Below are positions 1-12,299 of a stretch of DNA of 64,000 nucleotides, piece by piece. Position 1 is the stretch's first letter. The number at the start of each line of letters is the position of its first letter. The notes under the pieces are model-generated. The model was not told the origin of the DNA and did no database searches. It saw nothing but the letters and a program-made list of their open reading frames with translations. The stretch comes from Paraspadella gotoi (Eukaryota; Chaetognatha). The translations under genes were made by a program, and so were the position numbers. Location of the stretch: positions 12,657,081-12,721,080 of the forward strand of contig CM119267.1 of assembly GCA_051294375.1 (NCBI GenBank), read 5' to 3'.

Positions 1-340
1 ATAATGTTTTTAACAAATAAAATTTCTAGCTTCTACTAATTTTTTTGTAAACTGTAACGTGTAATGTTTTCGTATTTTGGAATAACTATTTCACTGAAGC
101 CATTTTTTTCTGCCATTGTGGACATCGCCACGATAAGTGGGTGACGACCACAAAAGCGACGGCGCTGGCGAAAACGATTATGACCTCGATGATCTTGAAT
201 GATGATAAACGAAGACCACGACGACGGCGGACGACGACTACAACGACGATAACGACGACGACCGAAGACGAGGCGCCTAAAAATTCGCGAAACTTGGACG
301 AAAATGTTTTTTCACCTGACCTAAAACGTTACCAAATTTT
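1..340. other. Non-genic flank with GAC-rich low complexity
   Basis: This stretch is AT-rich, with an ACG/GAC-rich low-complexity patch at about 150-275. A 97-codon open frame across the patch encodes mostly Thr/Arg runs created by the triplet repeat. I see no gene here. Confidence 0.5.
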
Positions 341-448
341 TTTTAGTCGGATCTGCTTATCAGCTGATTTCCGACTCTATAATCCACTTTGTCGGTTCTT
401 GGCCCCCCTTAAATCTTGTCGGGCACTCACTTAGATCATCGTCAGAAC
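341..448 (+). repeat. Left part of dispersed repeat, split by hAT-like element
   Basis: The sequence beginning TTTTAGTCGGATCTGCTTAT matches 23,963-24,090. It continues after the hAT-like element at 1971-2025, ending in CCGTCCGTCC-type repeats as the 24-kb copy does. The pieces on either side are one repeat interrupted by the insertion. Confidence 0.75.
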
Positions 449-1970
449 TAGGGTTCCGTTAACGCGCTAATTTTTAAAGAACTTCGCTTAAGCTTCGGTT
501 AACCGTTAAATCGGGTTAATTTTATAATTTAACTTTAAATTTAAAATATTAAATATTTAAAACTAATTAAAGTATTTAATGGTATTTTCTCCTTAACTCC
601 GGCTCCTGAATCGTCTTTATCTTCTATTTCAGATAGATGAGGTACACATTATAGTTGATAAATGAGAAAATTAGGTTTTGAAAAACTATCTTGAATCTAC
701 CCAATCAGCTAATCAAATAAAGCATTATATATAAATCTTTCTTTTGACTCGTAGCATAATAAAAATATGAAAAAAGACAATGAAATAAAATGCATAATGT
801 AATTCTAATTATGAATATTTTGTTTTCCTCTTTTTTCTCTTTCTTTCTTATCGCTTTTCGCTTTTTTTTCGCCTATTTCTGTTCCTCATTATTTTTATAA
901 GTTGTTAGTTTCTTGAAAGCATGTTTTCCTGTTTTAGTCGTTTCATAACAATGACCATAATATATATTATAATTATGAATATTGTGTTAACTGTTAAGAC
1001 TTTCTTTTCGTTGCGTTTATAGATAAGTGAAATGCAAAGTTATTTGTTAACAAACAACGGGTTTTTAATTTAAAAAAAACTGACATGTTTCGAGCTCTCG
1101 ACGCGCTGATTGTGCCTCGGAAAAACTAGAGTTGAAACATCTCCGTTTTTTGTAAAGAAATAAACTTTGTTTTCTCCTTAAATTATGAATATCAAATTTA
1201 TTAATTTAATGGTTTGAAGATCGATTGATCAAAAGAGTTATTAATTTAATAAATATTTTTTTAATTTTAATTAAAGTAAAGTATATCATCATTGAAAGAT
1301 AGTTTTAGTTAGCCTTAATGTCTTTTCAAATATTTATTCCATCTATTGTTCATTTTTTATATGTTTTCTAATAATTTTTTTTATTTTAAGTTTTTTTTTA
1401 ATTTATTCGGTTTTATTTATTTACTTCCTTGTTCATTTTAAAAAGGGAAAAAAAAGTGAAAAAAAAGCTAAAATTAGAAAGATTATTTATTTTTATTAGC
1501 TAAAATAGAATATTATTACTATGTAAAAATTTATTTGCAAGAAAATATATGCAGAATGCATATCATATTTCAAAATATTCATTTGATGTAAATGTATAAA
1601 ATTAGCATGAGAAGGAAAACGAAAAGGAAGAGCGAGAAAGTAAAAAAAAAATACTGAAAGGGCAAAAAAAATGATAAGAGATTAGGATATAAAAAAGTTT
1701 ATAAAGGGTTGAAAATAACAAATGGAAAAAAAGGAAAAAATGTAGAAGAAACAGGGGGAAAAATATAGTGAGAGAGGGAGAGGAGGATAAGAGAAGACAG
1801 GAAAAAAAACTTTCTCTCTAAATCAAGAGTTTTCATAACACAAAATAACAAAAATCATACTATGAAAATTAAACCGAATTTACCTGTTAAAATAAATTAT
1901 ATTAACGGTTAAGTTAAAATTATTTTTAACCGTTAATAACCGTTTACTGTTAACGGTTATCGGAACTCTA
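449..1970. mobile_element. Nonautonomous hAT-like DNA transposon with 8-bp target duplication
   Basis: The element starts TAGGGTTCCG and ends CGGAACTCTA, so its terminal inverted repeats read TAGRGTTCCG. The octamer GTCAGAAC lies directly on both sides (441-448 and 1971-1978). A TAG-starting inverted repeat plus an 8-bp duplication is the hAT signature. Both ends also carry subterminal repeats rich in AACCGTTAA. The 1.5-kb interior is AT-rich with no transposase-like frame, so the element is nonautonomous. The copy of the host repeat near 24,075 carries a single GTCAGAAC followed by the same flank, which is the empty site. A relative of the subterminal region may lie at 63,015-63,110. Confidence 0.85.
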
Positions 1971-2579
1971 GTCAGAACATCGAATATGATAAGTTGTGCA
2001 AAAAAATATCCGTCCGTCCGTCAGTCTGAAAGTCCCCTCCCACCTTTTCATTAAACTCCAATTACCCGTGATTGGATGGATGGATTGAATATAAAATTTT
2101 GTGTGTGGGTGGGAAAGTGTGTGAATAAGCTGGCATATAAAGTAGGACTGGAAAGAGTTTAAATTAGAAAAGCAAAAGACACATTTATTTGAATTTTTAA
2201 AAGTTTACCATTTCTCTATCCCTTTGATTTATCTATTGTTTGATCAAATTAATGCCAGTTGATAAAATTATGCCAGTTGACGTCTGTAATGTTAATGCAA
2301 CTTGATTAAATTATGTAAGTTATTCAAATTATGCAAGTTAATCAAATTATACAAATTAACCAAATTATGCAAAATTACCTAAATTATGCAAAATTACCAA
2401 ATTTATGCTAAGTTAACTAAATATGCAAGTTGGTATTGGCGCAGCTACTGGTAATGATTGATACATCAATTGAATTTATAGATTTTTTCATATATTTTAA
2501 TATATATATATATTTTCATATATTTTTCATATATGTTAAGATCACAAATTGAAAAGTCAGAAAATATTACCGTGAATTT
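1971..2579 (+). repeat. Right part of split repeat, then AT-rich tandem repeats
   Basis: 1971-2030 continues the repeat interrupted by the hAT-like element. 2050-2180 is related to the direct repeats at 17,405-17,690, sharing GATTGGATGGATGGATT and the GGGAAAGTGTGTGA context. From about 2265 to 2430 there is a degenerate tandem array with a period near 17 bp built on CAAATTATGCAAGTTAA. No gene is visible. Confidence 0.6.
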
Positions 2580-2835
2580 ATCATCGGATTAGCTTATTAC
2601 CGCTTAATTATCATAGGCAGATCCGACGTCGTTTGCTCAAACTTTTTTTTTTAATCTTTGACTGTTGGTTCTGTTTTATTTGGTTTATTTTTCATTTCAC
2701 ACACAATCTCTGATTTGAAATCCAATAAGTATAACACTAAGGCTTCTAAGGCACTATAGCCTGCCTAATGGCCTATTGTCCAAATCAGGGGCACGATATT
2801 AGTAAGTTTTTTGAAAATCAATAAATAATTTTCTA

Positions 2836-3021
2836 ATGGTTTGTACTAATTTCATTTTTGTCATCTACTTGTATTTGGATGCTAGTGCCGAGTATATTAA
2901 AGTAATCCCCGATCTGCTAACTTTAAAGAGTGACGCTTTTATCCAACCGGAAACAGTTCAAAAAATATTATACGAATTAATTGAAAGGGTTTGGTTGTTA
3001 ATGAACGAGACTAGACCTTAA
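2836..3021 (+). CDS. Short unrecognised ORF, possible exon remnant
   Basis: This is a 61-codon open frame in AT-rich DNA. After a hydrophobic start, the part from about residue 16 (DASAEYIKVIPDLL) onward reads like ordinary helical protein, with mixed charged and aliphatic residues and no low complexity. I recognise no domain. There is no clear splice acceptor AG just upstream and no clear donor downstream. It may be an exon, a pseudogene fragment or chance. It is flanked by two copies of a GGTT(T)GTACYAATTTCAT motif (about 2838 and 3107), which suggests it lies inside a repeat. Confidence 0.2.
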   Translation: MVCTNFIFVIYLYLDASAEYIKVIPDLLTLKSDAFIQPETVQKILYELIERVWLLMNETRP

Positions 3022-3137
3022 TGGTCTTAAAGCGAGACTGCGAGAAAGTCTTGTAAAAGAGGATGGCGTCATTACCCAGCCAATATTAATGGATAATTTT
3101 AATATAGGTTGTACCAATTTCATTTGATCTGAATCCT

Positions 3138-3359
3138 GATGTGATAACCCTTTCGTTTTTCGTTGTTATTAGGATTTAGAGAAAAACAAGTTTTTTAAAT
3201 TGTGGTAGCAACGAATTTAATTGGAGATACGGACAGTGTTTCGGCTCACATTTCGAGCCTTCGATCAGCGTTGAAGGCTCGAAATGTGAGCCGAAACATG
3301 TCGTATCTCAATTAAGATCGCGTGTAACCACAATTAAAAAGGGCGTTTGTTTTTCTCTA
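3138..3359. mobile_element. Palindromic insert with 12-bp flanking direct repeats
   Basis: GATCTGAATCCT occurs at 3126-3137 and again at 3360-3371, as a target duplication would. Between them, about 3172-3370 is an imperfect palindrome. Its core is a perfect stem of 24 bp: the arm ending TTTCGAGCCTTC (to 3261) pairs with GAAGGCTCGAAATGTG (from 3273). The outer arms pair AGAGAAAAACAA with TTGTTTTTCTCT. The inner arms repeat the layout GGCTC-loop-GAGCC-GAAAC seen in hammerhead ribozymes of Penelope-like elements. There is no coding capacity. Confidence 0.5.
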
Positions 3360-3375
3360 GATCTGAATCCTAAAA

Positions 3376-3687
3376 AGAATCTTTTTTAAAATTATTCATT
3401 CCAGAACGCTCGCCGCGACCCGTGCACCTCCCTTTGCAGCAGTTTAAGGAGAGAAGGAGAAAGAGAGAGAGAGAGAGAGATAGGATGAGAATAGCATAAG
3501 AGAAATGGGTGATTTTTTTTTCTGAGGAAAGCTGCGAGTCTCGCGCTTCGGAGCGACGACGAAAATACTCGTCTTAATCGTTCTTGATTTGAAACTTTTT
3601 TATATCTTCTCTCTTCTTTAAAAAGTTTCAAAGAGAAAAAAGATGATCACCTCAGTCTTTCTCGCGCATTCTCATCCTGACTGGATG

Positions 3688-3746
<59 letters not shown>

Positions 3747-4797
3747 AAAACTTGCCATTTCGTCACTTCTTCGGTCATTGACCTTATAACTCGAATGACA
3801 AACGGCTGAAAAAGAAAAGAGAAGAGCTGTCTGATGTTAATTCTCTTTTTTCATTACTTCTTCACTTACTTCCATCACGTTTTCGCATCATGACCCGGCG
3901 GAGACTTTTTGCCCCGAACTGACTTTTTGACTTTCGTCGTCCTAATCGTCTTAATCGTCGTCGCTATTGTCGCTTTCGTCCGTCGTAGTCATCGTCTTCG
4001 TCGTCTTGCATAGTCCGCCAGCGTCTTTGTCGTCTGTCATCTCCGTCACTTTCGTCTTCGTTGTCGTCGCTTTCGTCGACAATCGTTTTCGACGTCGTTG
4101 TCATCGTCGGCCTTGGCGTCGACTCCATAATTTCCGTTAAGTTAATGAGCGTGAGTCGTTAAGCGTGAGTCGCCGCTTATGGTTGTTTCCGTCGTTGTCC
4201 GTCGTTGTCGTCGTTTTCTCTCTTTTTATTTATCTCCTCCTTCCGTTCACGCTTTTTTTTTTTGGACGAGAACGTCTTTTTTTTGTCGCAAATTCCTTTA
4301 ACCGAGATCAATAAATTATTTTTTACGTTTCTGACTGTTGGATTTGTTTCGTCTTTCTTGTTTCCGTCTTCCTTTTGTTAGAAATAGTGTAGTATGTAAT
4401 ATGTATTAAAATTCTATTTTCTTTTAACTCATTAATTCGCTCTCTGATTTTTTTTGAATTGTTTTCTTGATTATTTTTACTCTCACCTCAAAACACGGAC
4501 TCAGTAGCCCTGCATTGAATATTTTTACTGCGGCTGAATCAACTTTCGGTGAACTTTACTGTGCTCCCTATTTGACAGGGATACGAAGAATCACGCCGGC
4601 AGCAGCAAAAATTACGGGGATCAAAAAAACTATGTCCTACTTCAAAAAATAATCATAAACGAAATACTATACTAATTCAAAAATACATTCGAAACTCATC
4701 CGCGAGACTTTATATCAACAACGTGTGTTAAATTTTATTCTGCCGATGACATAAAAGTCAAAGTTTTAGAAAGTCGGCAAATACTCAGACCGCGTGC
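3376..4797. repeat. Microsatellite-rich non-genic region
   Basis: (GA)n runs lie at about 3463-3480 and 3690-3747. GTC/CGT-rich sequence occupies about 3930-4215. The short open frames are antisense readings of these runs. I see no RNA gene, long coding frame or transposon end. Confidence 0.6.
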
Positions 4798-7700
4798 ATT
4801 AAATTATGTATCTCAGCAAAAGAAGAGTTGCCTGTCTACAAGTTTCACGTAACACAAAATGGCCGTGCCTCATGATGGCAGAGGAAAACCTATCAATAAA
4901 TTGTGTTCTTTCTGCACTAAAAAAAATGGAAAAAACTATTTCTTTTCCCTCACGTAATCCTTTTCCTCTGCTACAAAATAATTTTTTTGCAAAATCGTTG
5001 GTGTCCTTTAAGGTCAGGGATCAGTCAAATTTAAACATTACGAGAACTTTATATACTATATAAATACCCCCTTCCATCTCTCTGCGTAAGTATTCCAGAA
5101 AAAACTGGTTTTTCCGCCGAAATTTTTTTTCTCAGTAAGACCGTGATTTTTGCGAGTAAAGACTGATTCTATGGAGAAAATTCTGAGTTGCAATGACGTC
5201 ATCGCACATCTCGACTATGATGTTTGTGCATCTCGCTAAAGTCAAAAGTACAGAGTGAAGAGACAGTTAATTATTGTTATGTGTTAGTGACAGAAACAAT
5301 TGGAATATAAGCAGTCCCTGAGCTTCGGAATCAGGCTGTAAGCACCGTGTTACATGCGGGTTAAGCGCCCTGTCCCTCTTAACTGCAAGGCGACCACTGG
5401 GCTAGAACCCCGACCTTTGGGTTGGGAGGCGAATGACTTGCCTCCGCGCCACCAATGGCCACTGATGAACGCTTTGGTCGATTTTTAGTCCACCAATACA
5501 TCCCCCTCCCGAGGGAGAAGTCTGTTGGCGTCTCTTCAGTGAATTGTTGTTGTTGGTGAAAAAGTTTGTCACACAAGTTGAGGCATGTCGACCTGAATGT
5601 GTTTGTTGGCGAAAGTGCATCGCCAGGTTGAGGCATGTCGCCTGAAAGTGTTTGTTGTTCTGTTGTGTTCGGAAGTCAGGCTCACGCAATGAGATGACAG
5701 TAATTATATGTTATGTACATAAAATTAGTATACTCTTAAGATATATGAATTTTTTAAAAAGATATAGATAAACAAATATTATAATTATAATAATGTGGTT
5801 AGTAATGAAAAGGATTTAAAGTATTTTCCTTCCACGTAATTCAGGTAAAAATTAAGTGTTTTTGTTCATAGCACTGCTCTCCATAGTGAAATTACAATTA
5901 ATACTTTAAGTATTATTAAAATTTTAGCACAGGTCTGGGAAGATTCTTTTCTAAAACTAAGAAAATGATAAAAGAAAATAGTTATGGCTTTTTACCTAAA
6001 AAAAGGGTATGTCTATAAGTTACTTTTACATAAACAATTTCATGATTATTACCAGAAAACCTTTTATAACTATTTGGAGTCAACAATCAGATAATTCTTT
6101 TATCTTTGTAAAAATATATTGCGCTTGGTAACCCTCTTAGTCAATTTTAAACCAGTATGTTATGGTCTTTTTATTTTAACTTACATTTATAATATTTTAA
6201 AATTAAGTCATGAACGATTCACTGAAACGATTAACTTTTGACGAAAAAAAATCTTAAAAGACTTGGATCGAGCCTCCCTTCAAATGAATAACCAAATATT
6301 GATGCGATGATACCAAATGATTGATGCGAGTGATAACCTAGGAAGCCGCTATAGAAAAAAGAAGCCAGTAACTTTTTTCTATATTTGTATCGATAGATGT
6401 GGAATGACGGGAATATTGTAAATCTCAAGTTTTCGCTTAATCGGAGCCTCACATTGTGGAAAAATCTTAGGAAACCCCAACAAAATTTCACCCCTTTTTT
6501 CAACATTCTCGCCTTTAAGATTTTCGCCGAGTTCTAATTTCCTCTTACAACTTATAAAATTCCGCAATAGTTAATTTTTTTTTACTTAAACGAGCGAAGG
6601 GAATCCACAACTTTCTGTTATTTTATGATTTCTGGGTAAAAAAATATAATAAATTACATTAACATTGGAATATTATGAAAGTATAAGTCTTGTGAAGCCT
6701 GTGAGAGTTAAATAATTAAAAAATTCGCCTATTTTATTAATTGAAAAATGACAAGTAAAGTTGAAGAAGTTGAATGTCTTCCGAGCTCATTTCAGTAACA
6801 CATCCTGTTTCTCTAGCATAAAATACATGTTTACTTTTTGCTGTGGAAAAGAAAGATAAATACTTAGGCTGTGATGGGGTGAATAATATTTTGAATTGTA
6901 AGAGCTGTAAAACACAATATAGTGACAAAAATACATTTTCTTTATCCAAAAACTTTAAAGTTTTAACTAGAGTACAATTTAGCCTTTTTTCTTCAGAAAT
7001 CATTAATAAGAATTAAATTTTCATTTATTCTTATAGGGTGTCATTAGTTTTAAAATTCATTATAATTTTGACTTAGTTTGACACTCATCCCTGTAAGGAG
7101 GTTTCAGCATAAGTAATTCTAAAATTGTATCTTGTATGTGCCCTATGATTATGGCTTCATTTTGGTAGCTAATTACATCCGCTTTTATCTTTATTTTTCA
7201 AAAGATATTAGGAAAATCAGTTTTTTCTCACCTTCCTTTTAATTTCTTTTTAATAAAAATTCGGCGATTCAAACAACCGGACTATTTCATTATGTCAAAA
7301 TCATTATAAAGAAAAAAATGACCTACACAAGTACAGAATCGCGAAATTCGAAGTCGCTCATGTAACAGGAACATATAGGCAATCCCGTTTGCAATTTAAG
7401 TTTGTAAACTTTCCCTTTCATTTCTATAGTAAAATGAGGTTTGAATATTCTCCGGAGATGAGTAGTGGATTTCCCCTGGCCTTGTTTGATATTAAATCCT
7501 TTATCAAATGCCATAAACGAATAGGACAAGCTCTTCAGATGTAACACTCTCGGAATCGTGCGTTTTTACGAAGTGTTTTTTAAACGAATTTCTGGCAAAC
7601 GCGTTTGCAATTTGGGTAGTCAGATTTGAACGGAAATTCTCTATTAGAAAAGATGTTGAATTTTTTTTAAGGCGAAGATTCTCGTCCGAGATAAACCAAA

Positions 7701-8540
7701 GTATTGATGCGATGATAACCAATAATCGATGCGATGATAACCAAATGATTGATGTGATAATAACCAAATGATTGATGTGATAATAACCAAATGGTTGATG
7801 CGATGATAGTGCCATTCATTGATAGTGATGATATTGTAACGAATAGTTCGTCTAAGCGCTAGGTTGGTGTAAAGCATAACGACGTTTGTTTACACGCGTT
7901 ACCAGGGAATAAGAAACGCGTTTAGTCTGACTTGTTGAATGAAGCGAGGAGACGGCAATGGGAATAATTAAAATGGCAGTTTTCCGTGTTTTCGATCAAT
8001 GCTCACTTGGCCTGACTAGTGAGTATTTAAATGAAATGATCATTAAAATGATAATTGATGATATTTAACATGAATTGCATTGTTCAAGGTTTGAACTTTC
8101 ACAATACAATACTTGTAACGTTCTAACACTGGCATTGTGACTTGAACGACAGACATTTAAATAAGTTCTCGAAAAATAGCCTTTTTAACTTTAATAATAA
8201 TCCATTCATTGATACGATGATAGTCATTCATTGATGCGATGTAGTCCATTCATTGACGCAATAAATCATTCATTCATAAATAAAAACAAACAAATGTGTG
8301 AATGAGTGAAAGAGAGAGAGGAAAGAGAGAGAGAAAGAGAGAGAAAGAAAGAGAATAAATCCAACGAAAATTCTCGGATGTAAATTTGGGATTTTGCATT
8401 GAAAAAAAAAGCGCGGAATAAATGGCGATAATAAAAGTTTTTAAAATGAAAAAAAAATCAAAATTTTTCAAAAAACGATCACGCAAAAAAGATTGTACAG
8501 AGAGAGAGAGAGAGAAAGCTGGACAGCCGCTGGAAGGCAG
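4798..8540. repeat. 3.7-kb repeat unit, first copy
   Basis: This segment matches 8566-12,230 along its whole length and ends at an N gap (8541-8565). Part of it also recurs inverted at 21,826-22,440. It contains a SINE-like sequence (5257-5495), a minisatellite built on GATGCGATGATAACCAAAT (6283-6345 and 7695-7812) and a related array of CATTCATTGATGCGATG units (8200-8285), then a GA-rich end. No long coding frame is present. Its ends are not defined as transposon termini, so I call it only a dispersed repeat. Confidence 0.8.
5257..5495 (-). mobile_element. tRNA-derived SINE-like repeat, copy 1
   Basis: Read on the minus strand, it contains GGGGTTCTAGCCC, close to the RNA polymerase III B box GGTTCRANNCC. 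The upstream part (GCGGAGGCAAGTC) is only weakly like an A box. Matching copies lie at 9020-9250 and 18,923-19,149. The last has target duplications, showing the sequence is mobile. 5496-5690 holds a further 47-bp tandem repeat (GTTGAGGCATGTCG units), then a second piece of the GAGACAGTAATTA end at about 5693. Confidence 0.6.
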
Positions 8541-8565
8541 NNNNNNNNNNNNNNNNNNNNNNNNN
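8541..8565. other. Assembly gap between two near-identical 3.7-kb segments
   Basis: Twenty-five Ns. The sequence just before the gap (to 8540) matches about 12,110-12,228. The sequence just after it matches 4798 onward. This is the layout expected when two overlapping contig ends are placed side by side without being merged. Confidence 0.9.
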
Positions 8566-11500
8566 TAAAGAGATTTTAAATTATGTATCTCAGCAAAAGA
8601 AGAGTTGCCTGTCTACGTTTCACGTAAACAAATGGCGTGCCTCATGATGCAGAGGAAACCTATCAATAAATTGTGTTCTTTCTGCACTAAAAAAAATGGA
8701 AAAAACTATTTTTTTCCTCACGTAATCTTTTCCTCTGCTACAAAATAATTTTTGGCAAAATCGTTGGTGTCCCTTTAAGGTCAGGGATCAGTCAATTTAA
8801 ACATTACGAGAACTTTATATACTATATTAAATACCCCTTCGCATCTCTCTCGTAAGTATTCCAGAAAAAATGGTTTTTCCCCCAAATTTTTTTTCTCAGT
8901 AAACCGTGATTTTCGGAGTAAAGCACTGAATTCTATGGAGAAAATTCTGAGTTGCAATGACGTCATCGCACATCTCGACTATGATGTTGTGCATCTCAAA
9001 AAAGTCAAAAGTACAGAGTGAAGAGACAGTAATTATTGTTATGTGTTAGTGACAGAACCATTGAATATAAGCAGTCCCTGAGCTTGCGATCAGGCTGTAA
9101 CACCGTGTTACATGCGGTTAAGCGCCCTGTCCCTCTAACTGCGCAAGGCGACCACTGGGCTAGAACCCCGGACCTTTGGGTTGGGAGCGAATGACTTGCC
9201 TCCGGCACCAATGGCCACTGATGAACGCTTGGTCGATTTTAGTCCACCATCACATCCCCCCTCCCGTAGGGAGAAGTCTGTTGCGTCTCTTCAGTGAATT
9301 GTTGTTGTTGGTGAAAAGTTTGTCACCAAGTTGAGGCATGTCGCCTGATGTGTTGTTGGCGGAAAGTGCATCGCCAGGTTGAGGCATGTCGCCTGAAAGT
9401 GTTGTTGTTGGCTGTTGTGTTCGGAAGTCAGGCCTCACCAATGAAGAGACAGTAATATTGTTATGTACATAAAATTAGTAACTCTTAAGATATAATGATT
9501 TTTTAAAAGGATATAGATAAACAAATAATTATAAATTATAATGTTTAGTAGTATGTTCCTTCACGTAATTCAGGAAAAATTAAGTGTTTTTGTTCATGCA
9601 CTGCCTCTCCATGTGAAATTACAATTAATACTTTAAGTATTATAAAATTTTAGCACAGGTCTGGGAAGATTCTATTTCTAAAACTAAGAAAATGATAAAA
9701 GAAAATAGTTATGGTTTTTAAACTAAAAGGGAATGTACTATAAGTTATTTTACATAAACAATTTCATGATTATTTTACAGAAAACCTTTTATAACTATTG
9801 CAGTCAACAATCAGATAATTCTTTATCTTTGTAAAAACAATATATATTGCCTTGTAACCCTCTAGTCAATTTTAACCAGTATGTTATGGTCTTATTTTAA
9901 CTTACATTTTATATATTTTCAAAATTAGTCATGAACGATTTATAATATTATTTTTGACGAAAAAAAATCTTAAGACTAGGATCGAGCCTCCCTTCAATGA
10001 TAACCAAATATTGGATGCGATGATACCAATGAATTAGAGGATTACTAGGAAGCCGCTATAGAAAAAGAAGTAAATTTCTTATATTTTTGTATCGATAGAT
10101 TGGAATGACGGGAATATTGTAAATCTCAAGTTTCGCTTTAATCGGACCTCACATTGTGGAAAAATCTTAAGGAAACCCAACAAAATTTCACCCTTTTTTT
10201 TCAACATTCTCGCCTTTTAAGATTTTCGCCGATTCTAACTTCCTTCTTACAAACTTATAATTCCGCTAGTTAATTTTTTTTTCTTAAACGAGCGAAAGGG
10301 AATCCAACATTCCTGTTATTTTATGATTTCTGGGTAAAAAATATAATAAATTACATTAACATTGGAATATTATGAAAGTATAATGTCTTGTGAAGCCTGT
10401 GAGAGTTAAAATAATTTAAAAAATTCGCCTATTTTATTATTGAAAATGACAGTAAAGTGGAAGAAGTTGAATGTCTTCCGGCTCATTTCAGTAAACATCC
10501 CTGTTCTCTAGCATAAAAATAATGTTTACTTTTTGCTGGTGGAAAAAAAGATAAATACTTTAGGCTGTGATGGGTGAATAATATTTTGTAGAATTTTGTA
10601 AGCATGCTTGTAAAATCAGCAAGCAAATATTTAAGTGACAAAAATTAACATTTTCTTTATCAAAAAACTTTAAAGTTTTAACTAGAGTACAATTTAGCCT
10701 TTTTTCTATTCAGAATCATTAATAAGAATTAAATTTTCATTTACTTATAGGGTGTCATTAGTTTTAAAATTCATTATAATTTTGACTTAGTTTGAGACCT
10801 CACCCTGTAAGGAGGTTCAGCATAAGTAATTCTAAAATTGTATCTTGTATGTGCCCTATGATTATGGCTTCATTTTGGTACTATTACCATCCCTTTATCT
10901 TTATTTTTTCAAAAGATATTAGGAAAAATCAGTTTTTTCTCAACCTTCCTTTTAATTTCTTTTAAATAAAAAATTCGCGATTCAAAACGCGGACTAACTT
11001 TCATTAATGTCAAAATCATTATAAAGCTATCAGAATCGCGAAATTCGAAGTCGCTCATGTAACAGGAACATATAGCAATCCCGTTTGCAATTTTAAGTTT
11101 GTAAACTTTCCCTTCATTTCTATAGTAAAAATGAGGTTTGAATATTCTCCGGAGATGAGTAGTGCATTTCCCCTGGTTGTTTGATATTAAATCCTTTATC
11201 AAATGCCATAAACGAATAGGACAAACTCTTCAGATGTAACACTCTCGGAATCGTGCGTTTTTTACATAGTGTTTTTAAACCGAATTTCTGGCAAACGCGT
11301 TTGCAATTTGGGTAGTCAGATTTGAACGGAATTCTCTATTAGAAAAATGTTGAATTTTTTTTAAAGCGAGATTCTCGTCGAGATAAAACCAATATTGATG
11401 CGATGATAACCAATAATCGATGCGATGATAACCAAATGATTGATTGATAATAACCAATGATTGATGTGATAATAACCAAATGGTTGATGCGATGATAGTC

Positions 11501-12290
11501 ATTCATTGATGTGATGATAATTGTAACGAATAGTCGTCTAAGCGCTACGGTCGGCGTGTTTAAAGCATAACGACGTTTGTTTACACGCGTTACCAGGGAG
11601 ATAGAAAACGCGTTTAGTCTGACTTGTTGATGAAGCGAGGAGACGGCATGGGAATAATTAAAATGCAGTTTCGTGTTTTCGATCAATGCTCACTTGCCTG
11701 ACTAGTGATATTTAAATGAAATGATCATTAAATGATAATTGATATATTTAACATGAATTGACATTGTTCAAGGTTTTGAACTTTCAACAATACAATACTT
11801 GTACGTTTCATAACACTGGCATTGTGACTTGAACGACAGACATTTAAATTAAGTTCTCAAAAATAGCCTTTTTACTTTATAATAATCATTCATTGATACG
11901 ATGATAGTCATTCATTGATGCGATGATATCATTCATTGACGCAATAAATCATTCATCATAAATAAAACAAACAAATGTGTGAATGAGTGAAAGAGAGAGA
12001 GAAAGAGAGAGAGAAAAGAGAGAGAAAGAAAGAGAATAAATCCACGAAAATCTCGGATGTAAATTTGGGATTTTGCATTGAAAAAAAAACGCGGAATAAA
12101 TGGCGATAATAAAAGTTTTTAAAATGAAAAAAAAATCAAAATTTTTCAAAAAACGATCACGCAAAAAAGATTGTACAGAGAGAGAGAGAGAGAAAGCATG
12201 GACAGCCGCTGAAGGCAGCTGAACAGTCACTGCAGAGCATAACTCGTTTTTAAAGGGTTCAGAAAGGCAGCAACAGACAAAAATTTTAAT
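8566..12290. repeat. 3.7-kb repeat unit, second copy (indel-rich)
   Basis: This repeats 4798-8540 in the same order, including the SINE-like sequence (9020-9250) and the minisatellites (about 11,392-11,510 and 11,890-11,955). Differences are mostly single missing or extra bases, often in homopolymers, the pattern of unpolished long-read sequence. It runs on past the end of the first copy to about 12,290, where GCAACAGACAAAAATT corresponds to the inverted copy at 21,826. It then abuts the reversed BEL fragment. Confidence 0.8.
9020..9250 (-). mobile_element. tRNA-derived SINE-like repeat, copy 2
   Basis: Same sequence as copy 1, with indels. The B-box-like GGTTCTAGCC is on the minus strand. 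It lies within the second copy of the 3.7-kb repeat, so it may be the same locus assembled twice. Confidence 0.55.
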
Positions 12291-12299
12291 TTAGACATT

